DNA of 53,562 nucleotides from Saprolegnia diclina VS20 (Eukaryota; Oomycota; Saprolegniomycetes; Saprolegniales; Saprolegniaceae), in contig NW_008246082.1 in assembly GCF_000281045.1 (NCBI RefSeq), positions 660,910-714,471 of the forward strand. The letters are read 5' to 3'. The position numbers and the translations under genes are program-made. Below are positions 30,884 through 41,953 of the stretch, one piece after another. Within the stretch, counting starts at the first letter, position 1. Each line of letters begins with the position of its first letter. The notes beneath the pieces were generated by a model. The model had not been told where the DNA came from. It saw only the letters and a program-made list of their open reading frames with translations, and searched no databases.

Positions 30884-32294
30884 ATGACGAAGGAAGGCGT
30901 GTACCTCACGCTCGGCGCGCTGGCGTCCGTGACCTTTGTGCTGTGGGAAGGCTCGGCGCTCTACTTCTCGTCAAGCATCCGCCACTGCACCGCGCCGTCC
31001 ACCGAGGCCTCGGAGGCGGCGCTCAAGCTGCTCATCATCGGCGACGTGCACGTGCTGGGCCACCGCCGGCGCTACTGGATTGAGCAGGCGTGGATCGACT
31101 GGCAGGCGTACCTCTCGTTCCAAGCGGCCTTTGCTGCGCTGCAGCCACACGCCGTCCTTGTGCTCGGCGACCAGCTCGACGAGGGCACGGCTGCGACGTC
31201 CGACACCGACTACAAGGTAGCGTCCATTCGTTTCCGGTCGCACGACGGCCGCCATGCCACGGTGCATGTACCCATATCGCATGCGTAGGAATACACCGCG
31301 CGCTTCTTCCAAGTGTTTGGCCCGATCAAGACCGAGACGCTCTTCGTCGTACGTCCATTGCATCGATCTACCTCACATCGACATGGGCTTGATGTAGCTC
31401 GGGAACCACGATGCTGCGTACGGTCCGGGCATGACGCAGGCGCTCGTGCGCCGCCACGAGCTTGGCTTTGGGCCTGCCAACCGCCTCGTGACGCTCAACG
31501 ACATTGACTTCATCGTGCTCAACACAATGGCGCTCGAGACAAACGTGTTGGACCACCAAGTGTACCACGGCGCCCACGCGTACTTGCTTTGTCCTCCACC
31601 TCGACGATCTCAATCTCAATAATAGTCTTCTCAACCAGATCGAGACGCAGCGCAAGTCGCCCGAGCACATCAAGCGGCCACTCGTCGTGCTCACGCATAT
31701 TCCGTTCTACCGCCCCAACGATCTCAAATGCGGTACTTCGCTTCGCTCTAGGGCCTCGTACGAACTTGCACGCGTAGGGCATTTGCGCACGAAGGAGCGG
31801 GCGCACTACACGTACGAAGACCCGGCTTTTCCATACGTGGAGCAGGACCACGTGCTCTCCAAGGGGCTCTCGCAGCGCATTCTGCAGACGCTCGAGCCCG
31901 ACTACATCTTCTCGGCGCATACGCACTCGGTGTGTTACTACCACCACTACCACGCCATGGCCGCCACGGGCGCCGTCAAGACGATCCCAGAGTACACAGT
32001 GCCGACGTTTACATGGGGCCAGCGACCCGACCCGAGGTAGCTGCAAACTACTTGATAGATTGAAAGAACGCTCGTGCTGCTAGCTTTGCCATTGCGCTCG
32101 TGCACCATTCGGGGCAGAACGACCGCGAGAACCCGCTCAACGTGCACGTGACGACGTGCAGCCTCCCGACCGAGATGGACTATGTGCAGTGGCTCCTCGC
32201 GGTTGGCGGCTGCCTCCTCGCACTCTTCCTCTATGTGTACTACCGCTGCTACTACCTCAAGGCCGTCGCGCGTCAAAAGAAGGCCAAGCACTAA
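30884..32294 (+). CDS. Membrane metallophosphoesterase (Cdc1/Ted1/MPPE1-like)
   Basis: Six exons, 30884-31216, 31289-31348, 31398-31579, 31626-31732, 31778-32036 and 32084-32294, give 383 residues. An N-terminal membrane helix (about 7-27) and a C-terminal helix (about 350-370, VQWLLAVGGCLLALFLYVYY) bracket a lumenal calcineurin-like phosphoesterase domain. Metal motifs are GDVH (D54, H56), GDQLDE (95-100), GNHD (133-136), THIP and SAHTH. This layout is that of yeast Cdc1/Ted1 and animal MPPE1/PGAP5, Mn-dependent enzymes that remodel ethanolamine phosphate on GPI anchors in the ER or Golgi. The tail RQKKAKH is dilysine-rich, though not at the exact KKxx spacing. The third intron was placed by phase; no frame break remains. 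The start is the first ATG in frame (the codon at 30845 is TTG). Confidence 0.85.
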
Positions 32295-32328
32295 GACACC
32301 AGCAATGCTATATACATTATTATATAAC

Positions 32329-33431
32329 CTACTGCTGCGGGAACTGCAGCCCCGCTTGCTCCATATAACTCAGAAGCATTTGCCGCTCGTTCGGCGGCAG
32401 CATCGCGAGCTGCTCCTGGCTCATGCCCGGCGGCAAATTGAGAAACTCGTCGCCTTTCTGGCGCTTGGGCTCGGGCGCGCCAAAGCCAACTGCGTCGCGC
32501 TTGAGACGCGGGTCCGCACGCCGACGCGGGTCGCCACGCGGGTCGCCACGCGGATCGCCACGCGGATCGCCACGCGGATCACCACGCACGTCGCGGGGGT
32601 CACGCGACGAGGCCATGCCCATGGGCGGCGGCATGCTTTGCACGGGCGGTGCAAGACCGAGGATACCGCCGGACGGTGGTCCCCGGGAGCGGCTCGAGAG
32701 AAGTCCTCCGGTCGGCGCGGGCCCACCCTGCGCATTGTACGCTGTGAGCCGAGGAGGGAGAAGGACGAGTCGACATACCGAAAACGGGGTCGCGGGCGTC
32801 TTCATGAGCTGGATGTTGAGCGCCTTGTACGACTCGATGATCGCGTGGGCGAGCACCGGGTTGGCGTTGAGCAGCGTCTTGGTCATCTCGGGCTTGGCGC
32901 GGGCGTACTCGCGAAAGGCCACGAGCATGTCGTAGATGGGCACGCGGCCCTGCGCGGCAACCGCGGCCTCGATGCTCTTGATGATGGCTTCGCCCGTCAC
33001 GCCGCTCTGGCGGTCGCGGTCCGTGCCTTGGCGCTCGCCGCCATCCGCAAAGTCCACGCGCAGGTTGCGGCCGTTGATCTCGTAGCCATTCAAGTTGCGC
33101 ATCGCGCTGAGCGCCGTCGCGCCGTCGTTGTACTCGCAAAAGCCGTAGCCCTTGGGCTTGCCCGACTCGCGGTCCGTGACGAGCCTAAAGACACTCTATG
33201 TAGAGAGCGCCGCTAGAGCGAAGCGCACGCACCGAAAGTTGACGACGGGCCCGGCCTCGGAGAAAATCTCGCGCAGCATCTCCTCGGTCACATCGTACGG
33301 GATGTTGCCGACTACACGAGCGCACATACGAGAATGAGCCAGCGCTATGGCGAAGGTCCATGGGCATGCACGGCCACGGACGTACCAAAGACGCTGCGCT
33401 CCTTCGCGGTGCCCATGCGGTTCTTGCTCAT
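32329..33431 (-). CDS. CSTF2: Cleavage stimulation factor subunit 2 (CstF-64)
   Basis: Four exons, 33386-33431, 33233-33311, 32779-33184 and 32329-32727, give 309 residues. An N-terminal RRM at about 14-92 ([20 protein letters not shown], then [11 protein letters not shown] as RNP1) binds the GU-rich element downstream of poly(A) sites. The hinge domain at about 105-180 ([21 protein letters not shown]) contacts CstF-77 or symplekin. A Gly/Pro/Arg linker includes a GDPR repeat. The conserved C-terminal three-helix domain ends [16 protein letters not shown], matching the family's MLPPEQRQ block. It is shorter than animal CstF-64 mainly in the linker. Introns are 48-74 nt. The stop is 34 bp from that of the convergent phosphoesterase. 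Confidence 0.93.
32524..32583. repeat. 12-bp coding minisatellite, five copies (GDPR repeat)
   Basis: Five tandem units of ACGCGGRTCGCC, the last with one change, encode repeated Arg-Gly-Asp-Pro on the minus strand inside the CstF-64 linker. The unit is in frame (12 bp), so copy-number changes would not break the gene. Confidence 0.85.
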
Positions 33432-33797
33432 CCTGCCTGCCGCTGGTTATTATGAGGTGGAGTTGCTGGTTGGAGTATCCGGATAGCACTGCTAATTGCC
33501 GTATATAGTACGCGAAATTCTGTCGGGACTCAGCAGCAACAATAGTGTACATTCGGCGATCCAAGCTTGGACTAGACCAAGCCCCGACCCAAGAGCGCCA
33601 TGTCGACGTCACCGCGCCGACGCAGGGCGTGGTCGGTCACAGTGCTGCACGTTTGATTCCCAGCGTGCGTACACCTAGCCCGCGGGGTTAGGGTTCGGTC
33701 GGATCTTCTCGACAATCCCCAAGGCATACGTGTACACTGGGCGCTCTACACATTCGCATCTCACGTATCCTATCGCTACAACCTACTAAATGTTCAA
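33432..33797. other. Short spacer between two minus-strand genes
   Basis: It holds the CstF-64 promoter and the KDM5 3' end. No gene, CCAAT motif or clear start-site element was seen. Confidence 0.5.
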
Positions 33798-36700
33798 CTA
33801 CTCGGGCCCGTCGTACTTGAGCGCCACGTTGAAGTTGGTGACCGCCGTATCGGGTAGCACGAGGTACTGCGAGATCTCTTCCGCGGCCGACCGGAGCTGC
33901 GCCAAGTGCGCGTACGTGTGCGCCGCAGGGTTCAAATGCAGCTGCTTGACGCTCTCGACCCACGTCACTGCGCGGTTGACGTTGGCTTCGATCTCGCCGT
34001 AGAAATGCCGCATCTCTTCGTTGGGAAACTCGAGCTTGTCTTGCTTGGCGTCGCCCAAGAGGATCACCAGCTGCGAATACCTAGCATGCACCACTCAGCA
34101 CGGATACCACATCGTCGTCGAGACGTACCGCGGGGCCGACTTGTTGGCCAGCGTGAGCTCGCAGGCGCGGACGCACCACTGGATCGCGCGCAGCTTCTTG
34201 TGCGCGGCCTCGAGCTGCACGAGCGCTTCGTACCGGCGGAGCTCGTCGAGCTGCGTCTGAAGCGCGGCGATGACATCGGGGAGGCGCGGCAGAATCGACC
34301 GGATCGAAAACGTACTGAAAAAGTGCGCCTCAAAACTTACAATCGCATTGTGGAGGTCCGTGCCCCGAAGCACGAGCGCGCGGAGGTCGTCGAGCGCCGG
34401 GAGCTCCACCGAGAGGCACTCGCCGCGCGCAATGAGGCCCACGACTTGCTTGGGCGTCGGGCGGGACCGCCGCTTGGAGGCGCCAACGCCCTGCCGGAGC
34501 GCGCAGGCGCTGCAGCGGTACGCCTCGAGCGTGCTCATGACGGTCGGCGAGATGCCAATGCACTTGGCGTGGTACCATTCGTCGCAAAAGTCGCAGCAGA
34601 CCATCGGCACGTTGTCGACGGGCTCGCGACAGAGACAGTAGAGCGGCGCTGGCGGCCCGCCGCGGTACATGTAGGTCTTGCGCCGAGCTTGGCAGCACTC
34701 TTGGCAGAGGTACGGGGCTTTCGGCGGGCGGTCCGACGGCGCCCCGACGCACGCGAGGTGAAACTGGCGCGAGCATCCCGAGCAGCGCATCAATGGCACC
34801 TTGCTCGAGCACACTTGTTGGCAGACGCAGACAAGCGCCGTCAAGTCGTCTTCGGTCGCACTGGCGGCGTCGAGGACGTTTTGCAGCACAAAGACACCGT
34901 CCGGGTCGGAAGGCACCGGGTGCTTGAAGAGCCCAAACGCCCGCACGTGCCAGCGCCGCGCGTCCTGGATGCGGTTGTGCAGCTGTCGACGCAGGAGCGA
35001 CGACGCGGGGATGCCGACGGCCTCGGCCTGCGCTTCAAACTGGAGGGCGTCTGCGAGCGCAATCTTCTCGTCCATGCGCGTGGCCACGTTGGCTTCCCAC
35101 TGCTTGCCGTCCTTGAGGCGCTGCAGTAGCTGGACCGCCTCCATGGGCACGGCCGGCAGCTGGATGAGCCGCTTCGCCATGTCTTCGAGCTCCTCGAGCG
35201 AGATGACGGCGCGGACCTTGTCTTCAAGCGAGAGCTTGAGCCGCTCGCTGTCGCAGAGCGCGCGTAGCTCCGAGAGTTTGTCGAGCTTCCAGCCCTGGTG
35301 CACGAGGTTGCGCGCCGGTGAGCTCCAGAGCGCGTTGAGGTCGAGCATCGACGGAAACATCTCAAAGACGGTCCAGTCCTGCGGCGGCACGTTGTGCACG
35401 TTGGTCGTCGACCGCATGAGCAGCGTGTTGGCGGCCAGCAGCCAGTTGACGTACGCGAGGTCGCTCATGAGCAGACTGCGCTCGGGCACGAGCACGCCGA
35501 GCGAATGGAGCGAGTCGACCGCCGCTTGGATCGTCTCGACGAGCGCCGAGAGCGGCCCTGCCTCGTCCTTGAGGAGCGTCGTCCAGTCGTCGGCCACTTC
35601 GTCGAGCGGTCGGCCTTGCTGCATTTTGAGGCACACGATTTGCTGCATGATACCTTGGGCGGCCACCTGCTTGGCCTCGACGTCCTGTTGCAGCGCCTTG
35701 AGGCGCTCGAGTTCGGGGATGACAAAGGACATGGTCGAGGCCTCGTTGATGAGCGCCTGCAGCTCCTTCATCGTGGTCGTCGGCTGCTTCCGCGTCTTGT
35801 CCAAGAGCGGGCTCGCGCGTCCGCGCCACGCCAGAAAGAGCTTGTACGTCGCTTGGAGCGTCGCGAGCACGTCGTGGGGCACCCAAAGCCCCTGCGCAAC
35901 GAGGGTTTCGCCAATGCGCACGACCTCCTCGAGGCCCTTGACGGTCGAGAACGTCTTGGCCTGCACTTCCCAGCTCGTGAGGTTGGTCACCTTGGTCTCG
36001 ATCGCTTGAATGTACTCCAAGAGCTGGCTCGGGTGCATCCGGTACAAAAAGCACCCAAACTGGCTGGCGTCGCACTTGCACATGATGTCCATGTGGTCGG
36101 CGCACCCCACGTGGCGGCAGCGGAGACACACGACGGCCTGCAGATAGCAGTACTGCGCACATCGCGAGCACCGGAGACCTTCGTTCTTGCCCGAGCGGCC
36201 GGCCCAGAGCACCATGCGCGACATGCGCGAGCCACCCGCCATCATCTTCCCCGAGGCCATCATCTTGCCCGCAGCCATCATCTTGCCCGACCGCCCTTTC
36301 TGCATCTTGGTGGGAGGCTCGTCAACGTCATCGCCGTCGTCGTCGGCCTTGCAATCCCGCATGCGCGCCGAGTTGCGCGTCGACGAGGACGCGCGGCCGT
36401 GGGACGCAAGGTACGTCGTCATGTCTTCGGCCTTGGGCAGGCGCTTCCCGGCCGTCTCGAACGCGAGCGCCTCTTGGTAGACTACACATAAGACACTGAG
36501 CATCGACGGCAAGGGCACGCATCGTCGGACGTTGCTTGAGACTCGGGAGGAGCTGCGACACAAAGCCCGGGTACTCCATCGTCTTGGTGTGCTCGATCGC
36601 CGCCAGCGTGAGCGTGCACAGAAGCGCGTCGTGCGAGAAGACGGGCACTTTGCCAAAGCTACGCGCGCCACTCAGATCTCACAGGAACGATCCCGAGTAC

Positions 36701-39152
36701 AAACCGCTTGTAGTTTTGGACCGCTTGGTGGCCCCACGGCAGCCAATCGGGCGTCGCAAAGTTGACGGCTTCGGCGAGGTTGAAGCCGTTGTTGAAGCCG
36801 CCGTGGTACGACGACGGGAACGTCACGATGAACTCGTTGGGCTCGTGCGTCGCGCGGTACACGGGCACGCCGTGCTTGCGCAGCGTCTCGGGCGAAAACA
36901 TGGTCACGAGCTGGAGGTGCAGATCCGGCTGGTGCACAAAGAGGTCGGGCGTCAGCTTGCGCATGACGGCCTCCATCTTCCCGGCCGCGTGCCCCGGGAC
37001 TCCGTACCACGTCTTGGGCGCGCCGCGGTGGAGGTACGAGATCGAGTAAAAGTTGTGGTCTTCCACGTGCCAGCAGAACGTCGAGAAGGCCATGCCCACG
37101 TAGAGCCAGGGCACCATGACGCCCTTGATGTCTTCGTCGAGGTACTGGAGCAGTGACCCGTTGAGTTTCGGGAGGTTGGTGAGGTTCCACGGGCTGCTCG
37201 CGTACATCTCGAGCTGGTTGATCGCGTCGAAGTCCGCCTCGTTCTTCATCGCGAGACCCTCCACGAGGAGCGCTTGGAGCGCGACATCGCTCGGGTCGAG
37301 CTCCTTGGCGTGCAAATGCACGTTCTTCCAGCGCTCGAGGAGCCGCGACCGGAGCTTCTTGAGCTTGTCGAGGACCGGGAAGCCGGATCCGTTGACGCCC
37401 GTGTCCACGTCGCTGCCGTACTCGACTTCGATCTTGTGGTTGGGCGAGTTGAGGAGCCGCCAGTACTCGGCCTCGAGCTCCTGCGGCGTCGGTAGGTTCC
37501 CGTCAAAGTGCTCCGACAGCCACTTGTCGGCCTGCGCCTTGAACGCTGCGAGCGTGTACTCGGGGCCCGTCTCAAAGCCAAACTTTTGGCTGGTCGACGT
37601 CGTCGCCGCCTTCTCGTTCATGCACGATTCGCAAAACCAGTCGCCTTGGGGCATCGTCGCCAGCGGCGAGGCGATGCAGAACGCGTGGTACCCGCCGTTG
37701 CAGCCGTCGCAGAGCAGCATGCGGTCGCGGCAGTCGGCGCGGAGGCAGATCTGGCAAATCTCTTCCGAGAGCGCCAGCTTGGCCATGGCCCTACAACACA
37801 AAGTTTCATATGCATGCAAATGAGTCCACGGAGCGTACGGGTCGCTGCCGTTGGCGAGAATGAACTGCATCGTCGCGTACGACACTGTGTCTTTGGCGCC
37901 GTCTACGCCAGCACGCGTGAGCGTCCACGCATACTCTAAACTAGACAACGTACTCGCATATTCGATCGCGACGGACGGCTTCTTGCCGCCCATGACGCGC
38001 TTGACTTCGCCCAGAAGCGGCTCGGCGGTCTGGAACGCGCGGTAAAACTTTTGCTGCAGTCGAACAACCGGCGGCGACAAGCGCTCCGTGCGCGTTTGGT
38101 CGGACGCGAGGCCCGACGGCTCGAGCTGCGACGCCGGCACGGGCTCTTGCTCGTCCGGCATCAAGATGCGCGGACCATTCTGGTTCTTTCGAGGCCGGCC
38201 ACGGCCGCGCTTGATCAAGCCAGGAAAGATCGCCGGCGGACTGCTGGCGTCCGAACTCGTTGGCTTTTGGGGCGTCGACGGCGCGGTCTCCGACTTGCGC
38301 GGCCGACCGCGACCGCGCTTCTTCATGACGATCTGCGGCGAGCCCTCGTCGTCGTCGTCTTGCGTTGACGGCGTCTGCGCTGGTGTTTGCGCCGGTGTCT
38401 GGGCTGGTGTGTGCAGCGGCGTGGCCGGCGCGGAAGGTGCCGTGACGTCGTCTGCCGTCGACGATGTCTTTTCGTGCTCTTCGTAGCTCAAGAGATGGGT
38501 GTGGTAGAGGTCGCGAACGTGGTTGCTCGAGGCCAGCGGAATGCGCAGCGTCGAGAGCGCATTGAGGTTCGCAATCACCGCGGGCCACTGCTGGTCCGTC
38601 TCGACCGCTGCAAAGCCGCCAAGCTCCGAGACGCTTCGGTAGAGCAGCTGGAACGGCACGGGCTTGCCATCGATCGACGGCAGGTCGTGCATCGGGGCAC
38701 CACGGCGGTACTAGCAAGAACAGGCACCTTTAAACCACCCACAAATCCATCTTTGCAGCGTACGTGGAACATGCGCAGGGCCTCGAGGAACTGGCCTTCC
38801 TCGCGGGCATTGCCCTAGAAACGATTCGCCTTGCGCATCCATGCATCGAGACGTACCTCGATGCAGTAGAGGGGCTGGAGCCGGGTGCGGAAGCGGAATT
38901 TTTTTTCATTCACGGCGAACGGCGGGCGCCAGCCTTTGGGCGGCACGATCTTGCAGATACCGGTCTTGCGCGCCTCGTCGCGGATGCTACAGTCGGCGTG
39001 CAGTCGAATTTAGTCGACTAGTTTGGCTACCTCGAAATGTAGTGCAGTGGGTTTTCAAACTCCGCCGGCGTCGGGTAGAAAATTAAGCACGGTGGGCAGA
39101 TGTAGCCATTCGTCTCCTGGCAGACGCCGTCGGCTTCGGCGGACATTGCCAT
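33798..39152 (-). CDS. KDM5: KDM5/JARID1-type histone H3K4 demethylase
   Basis: Nine exons, 39031-39152, 38857-38986, 38764-38814, 37954-38710, 37839-37902, 36705-37790, 36531-36658, 34129-36481 and 33798-34080, give 1657 residues, the normal KDM5 size. In order: JmjN ([18 protein letters not shown], from 19), ARID (about 90-185), two AT-hooks ([10 protein letters not shown] at 231-240, KRGRGRPRK at 268-276), PHD1 (387-431), JmjC (about 590-725) with Fe ligands H616, E618 (CWHVEDH) and H704, a C5HC2 zinc finger (from 884), a PLU-1 helical region, then PHD2 (about 1331-1376) and PHD3 (about 1395-1439). It should remove methyl groups from H3K4 using 2-oxoglutarate and Fe(II). Two introns (37791-37838 and 37903-37953) keep frame and could be retained. 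The intron at 36482-36530 has an alternative donor that would shorten it to 37 nt. Confidence 0.9.
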
Positions 39153-40181
39153 GCGCGCAAGTGAAGCGAGACAAGCGGCGTCGGTGGCCGACCGAGAAAC
39201 CAGAAATTGTCACCGGCGACGCCAACCACCGAACCTAAAGAAGCCCATACAAAACCCAAGATCTGAATCTTCCCCTACCCGCGTTACGACGCACGCGATT
39301 GGCCAAAATGCGACGAATCCGCCGCCGATTGGCTAAAAATAAACTGGCGCTTTGCCGCATAAAACGGAGCAAGAAAATGGAAGGGTTCGGGCGGCGGTGG
39401 GCGCGGTGGCGGTGCCGCCGCCGGCCATGACCGCGACCGAAGCGCTTGCGCCACCGGTGAATCGATGGAGAGTGGCGGTGCAGAGGGCTCCTGAAAATTG
39501 CAGCCTGTCGTGACGCCTATGGACTGAGAAACAACCGACCGCCTTTGGAGCGACGGCGCACCGCCCGCGCGTCGGTGCACGTCGTCGTGGCCTGCGCAGA
39601 AGGCTAAATCGAGCGACGCTGCATTGGTACACTGCATGCATGCTGGAGATTGCTACGGTGTATATGCGCTCTCGTGTCCTCCGTCGAGACTACGGCGCTA
39701 GACTACCGGCTAGTGCTTCCGCTTCGGCACCGCAGTGCTCGCAGACTGCATCAACCGTGGTGACAGCGGTGCGATCGACACGATTACGACGTGTAGATTC
39801 GCCGCGCTATCAGCAAAGTGCAAAGCGCGCTGCTAGTCTTGTTCGTTCGGGCACGGCCTTTTGCTCCGATGACGGTGTTCGACATTGCTCTACGCCCCGT
39901 CGCCGCCTCCGTGTTCCGCCAGCACTCGCGTCCATGAGTCTACCTACCTCGATGCGGCCATGGGCAAGACGCGCCGTGTCGCCATCGAGCGGATGCTGGG
40001 TGCAAACAGCTCGTCATGTTGCAGCTGCCACGACCGGCATTGGACTGATCTTGGTCGCACTCTTTTTTTCAGAAAGGCAGCTCTTCATACAAACACCAAG
40101 CTATTCAGGAAGCAAGGGATTTAAAACCAAAGTGGATCCACTTGTGCGGAAGCGAATCATTTCGACTTTGGACCGACGACG
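39153..40181. other. Divergent promoter region, no gene
   Basis: Between KDM5 (minus) and the aspartic protease (plus). Two GATTGGC motifs (39297-39303 and 39327-39333) sit about 150-180 bp upstream of the KDM5 ATG. Frames such as 39640-40185 have no domain and poor codon bias. Confidence 0.5.
40157..40171 (+). promoter_or_regulatory. Candidate initiator of the aspartic protease gene
   Basis: TCATTTCGACTTTGG, 10-25 nt upstream of the ATG at 40182, resembles the oomycete TCATTY initiator followed by a T-rich half. It would imply a very short 5' leader. Confidence 0.4.
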
Positions 40182-41327
40182 ATGAAGATCCAGGCAGCGC
40201 TCGCGGTCACCGCGCTCGCGATGGGCGTCGCAGACGCGGCCTCGTTCCGCATGAAGATGGAGAAGGTCGACGACGCGACCTTTGTCGAGAGCGTCATGTG
40301 GCACCAGCCGCGCAGCCAGCGCACGGCCGTGTGGGACCCGACGCAGGCCGACCTCACGGACGACGTCGTGCACGACAGCGGCAGCGTCGTCATTGAGAAC
40401 TTCCAGAACGCGCAGTACTTTGGCAAGATCGAGCTCGGGTCGCCGGGCCAGAGCTTCAACGTCATCTTCGACACGGGCTCGAGCAACCTGTGGGTGCCCA
40501 ACCGCGCGTTTGGGGCGCACAAGCACTACAACCACAGCCTCTCGTCGTCGTACAAGGCCAATGGCACCGACTTCCACATTCAGTATGGCAGCGGGCCCGT
40601 CTCGGGATACTTCTCGCAGGACACGCTCAACGTCGCGGGTATCCAGCTGCAGGACCAGATCTTCGCCGAGGTCAACGTCACCAAGGGTCTTGGGCCCGCG
40701 TACTATCTTGGTCGCTTTGACGGGATCTTTGGGCTCGCGTTCGACTCGATCTCTGTCGGCCACGTCGAGACGCCCTTCCATCGCATGCTCGCGACATTGG
40801 ACAAGCCCCTCTTTGCGTTCTACCTCGGCACCAACCAGCCGGGTGAGCTCACGTTCGGGGAGCTGGACCCCAAGCACTACACGGGCGAGATCTCGTATGT
40901 CGAGCTCTCGAGCTCGACGTACTGGCAGATTCCGCTGGACGGCGTCACGGCCGGCGACCAAGCCATTGCGAGCAACGTCCAGTGCATTGTCGACTCTGGC
41001 ACATCGCTGCTTGCAGGCCCAAAGGCCGAGATCAAGAAGCTCGCCAAGGAGGTCGGCGCCCACGCGTTCATTATGGGCGAGTACCTCATCCAGTGCGACT
41101 CGCCGGGTCCCGATATTACGTTTACGGTCGGCGGCAAGGCGTATACGCTCACGAAGCAAGAGTACATCATCCGCAGCGGCCCCGTCTGCCTCTTTGCGTT
41201 CATTGGCCTCGACATTCCCGGCAACCCGCTCTGGATCCTCGGCGACGTCTTCATGCGCAAGCACTACACGGTCTTCGAGTGGTCCACGACCGGCAAGCCC
41301 CGCATTGGCTTTGCCAACGCTGCATAA
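40182..41327 (+). CDS. Cathepsin D-like secreted/lysosomal aspartic protease
   Basis: A single-exon gene of 381 residues. A signal peptide covers about 1-19 (MKIQAALAVTALAMGVADA) and a short propeptide about 20-65. The mature A1-family protease has both catalytic aspartates, D97 in FDTGSSNLWVP and D271 in VDSGTSLLAGP, the flap tyrosine Y135 in QYGSG, and a C-terminal block GNPLWILGDVFMRKHYTVF. N-glycosylation sequons lie at NHS (117), NGT (127) and NVT (165). It should cleave proteins at acid pH in the vacuole or outside the cell, for nutrition. No plant-specific insert, GPI signal or C-terminal membrane helix is present, so it is the plain cathepsin D/pepsin form. The propeptide is short and atypical. 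Confidence 0.92.
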   Translation: MKIQAALAVTALAMGVADAASFRMKMEKVDDATFVESVMWHQPRSQRTAVWDPTQADLTDDVVHDSGSVVIENFQNAQYFGKIELGSPGQSFNVIFDTGSSNLWVPNRAFGAHKHYNHSLSSSYKANGTDFHIQYGSGPVSGYFSQDTLNVAGIQLQDQIFAEVNVTKGLGPAYYLGRFDGIFGLAFDSISVGHVETPFHRMLATLDKPLFAFYLGTNQPGELTFGELDPKHYTGEISYVELSSSTYWQIPLDGVTAGDQAIASNVQCIVDSGTSLLAGPKAEIKKLAKEVGAHAFIMGEYLIQCDSPGPDITFTVGGKAYTLTKQEYIIRSGPVCLFAFIGLDIPGNPLWILGDVFMRKHYTVFEWSTTGKPRIGFANAA

Positions 41328-41953
41328 AATTCGTAGCATGTTGCATCCATATCTTTGCCTTCTCGGCTTGACACGCTTTGCAGCGCTGTGGCTCGAGGAG
41401 TGTGGTCTCACGAGACTGCGGTCCACGCAGGGGAGGAGGCGGTGCCAATACAGTGTAATACGTCCTCGGTTCGAGGACAATCGATCGCCCATGGCGGGCT
41501 AGTACGGTCCATGCACCCGTGTCGCCGAACGGACACGCGACATGCCACGCGGCTCGTCCCAGCTATGAGTTCTTATTTGCGGTCGCGCCACGGCGCCAGA
41601 GCCACGGCAAGCAGAGAGGGCCGCCCTGCGTAAGTGCTACAGCCACGTGGATGCGCGCGACATGTGAGGCGTCCACGGCGACCGCGGAGCTCCCGCCGAC
41701 GTCCGCGCTGATGTCTCCGGATGTTCAACCTCAGATTCGCCACCCTTAGCCAAACTATACTTACTTCAAGTGTCTTGGCCACCGCGGTCGTTGAAGTGGG
41801 CACAGCGATATGATTGGCTGAAATCTTAACCGCTCTACCAATCACGCGCGCGTCGTCGGCCACAAGGTGCAACAATTGCCAAGTTGCACGGTACCAACGC
41901 GATGGCGCCCGTCGATCGCGGCTAACGAGACGTGGACTAGGAACGTGTCCAGC
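41328..41953. promoter_or_regulatory. Intergenic region with inverted CCAAT pair upstream of the CLC gene
   Basis: No gene. TGATTGG (41811-41817) and its complement CCAATCA (41838-41844) face each other 20 bp apart, about 110-140 bp upstream of the CLC ATG at 41954. This could be a paired NF-Y-type site. Confidence 0.5.

Noticed and set aside
31556-31640. Apparent frame break in the phosphoesterase after ETNVLDHQ
   Set aside because: An intron from 31580 to 31625 (GTACTTGC to AATAG, 46 nt) joins the frames exactly.
33684-33696. GGGTTAGGGTT as a telomere-like repeat
   Set aside because: Fewer than two units and no neighbouring copies; consistent with chance.
34300-34340. A 26-nt intron (GTAAGT to TTTCAG) within the last large KDM5 exon
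   Set aside because: Far shorter than any other intron here, and it would break a frame that reads through well.
41811-41860. tRNA-like D-arm sequence on the minus strand (GGTAGAGCGGTTAAG)
   Set aside because: No matching T-arm or acceptor stem follows; it is better explained as an inverted CCAAT pair.
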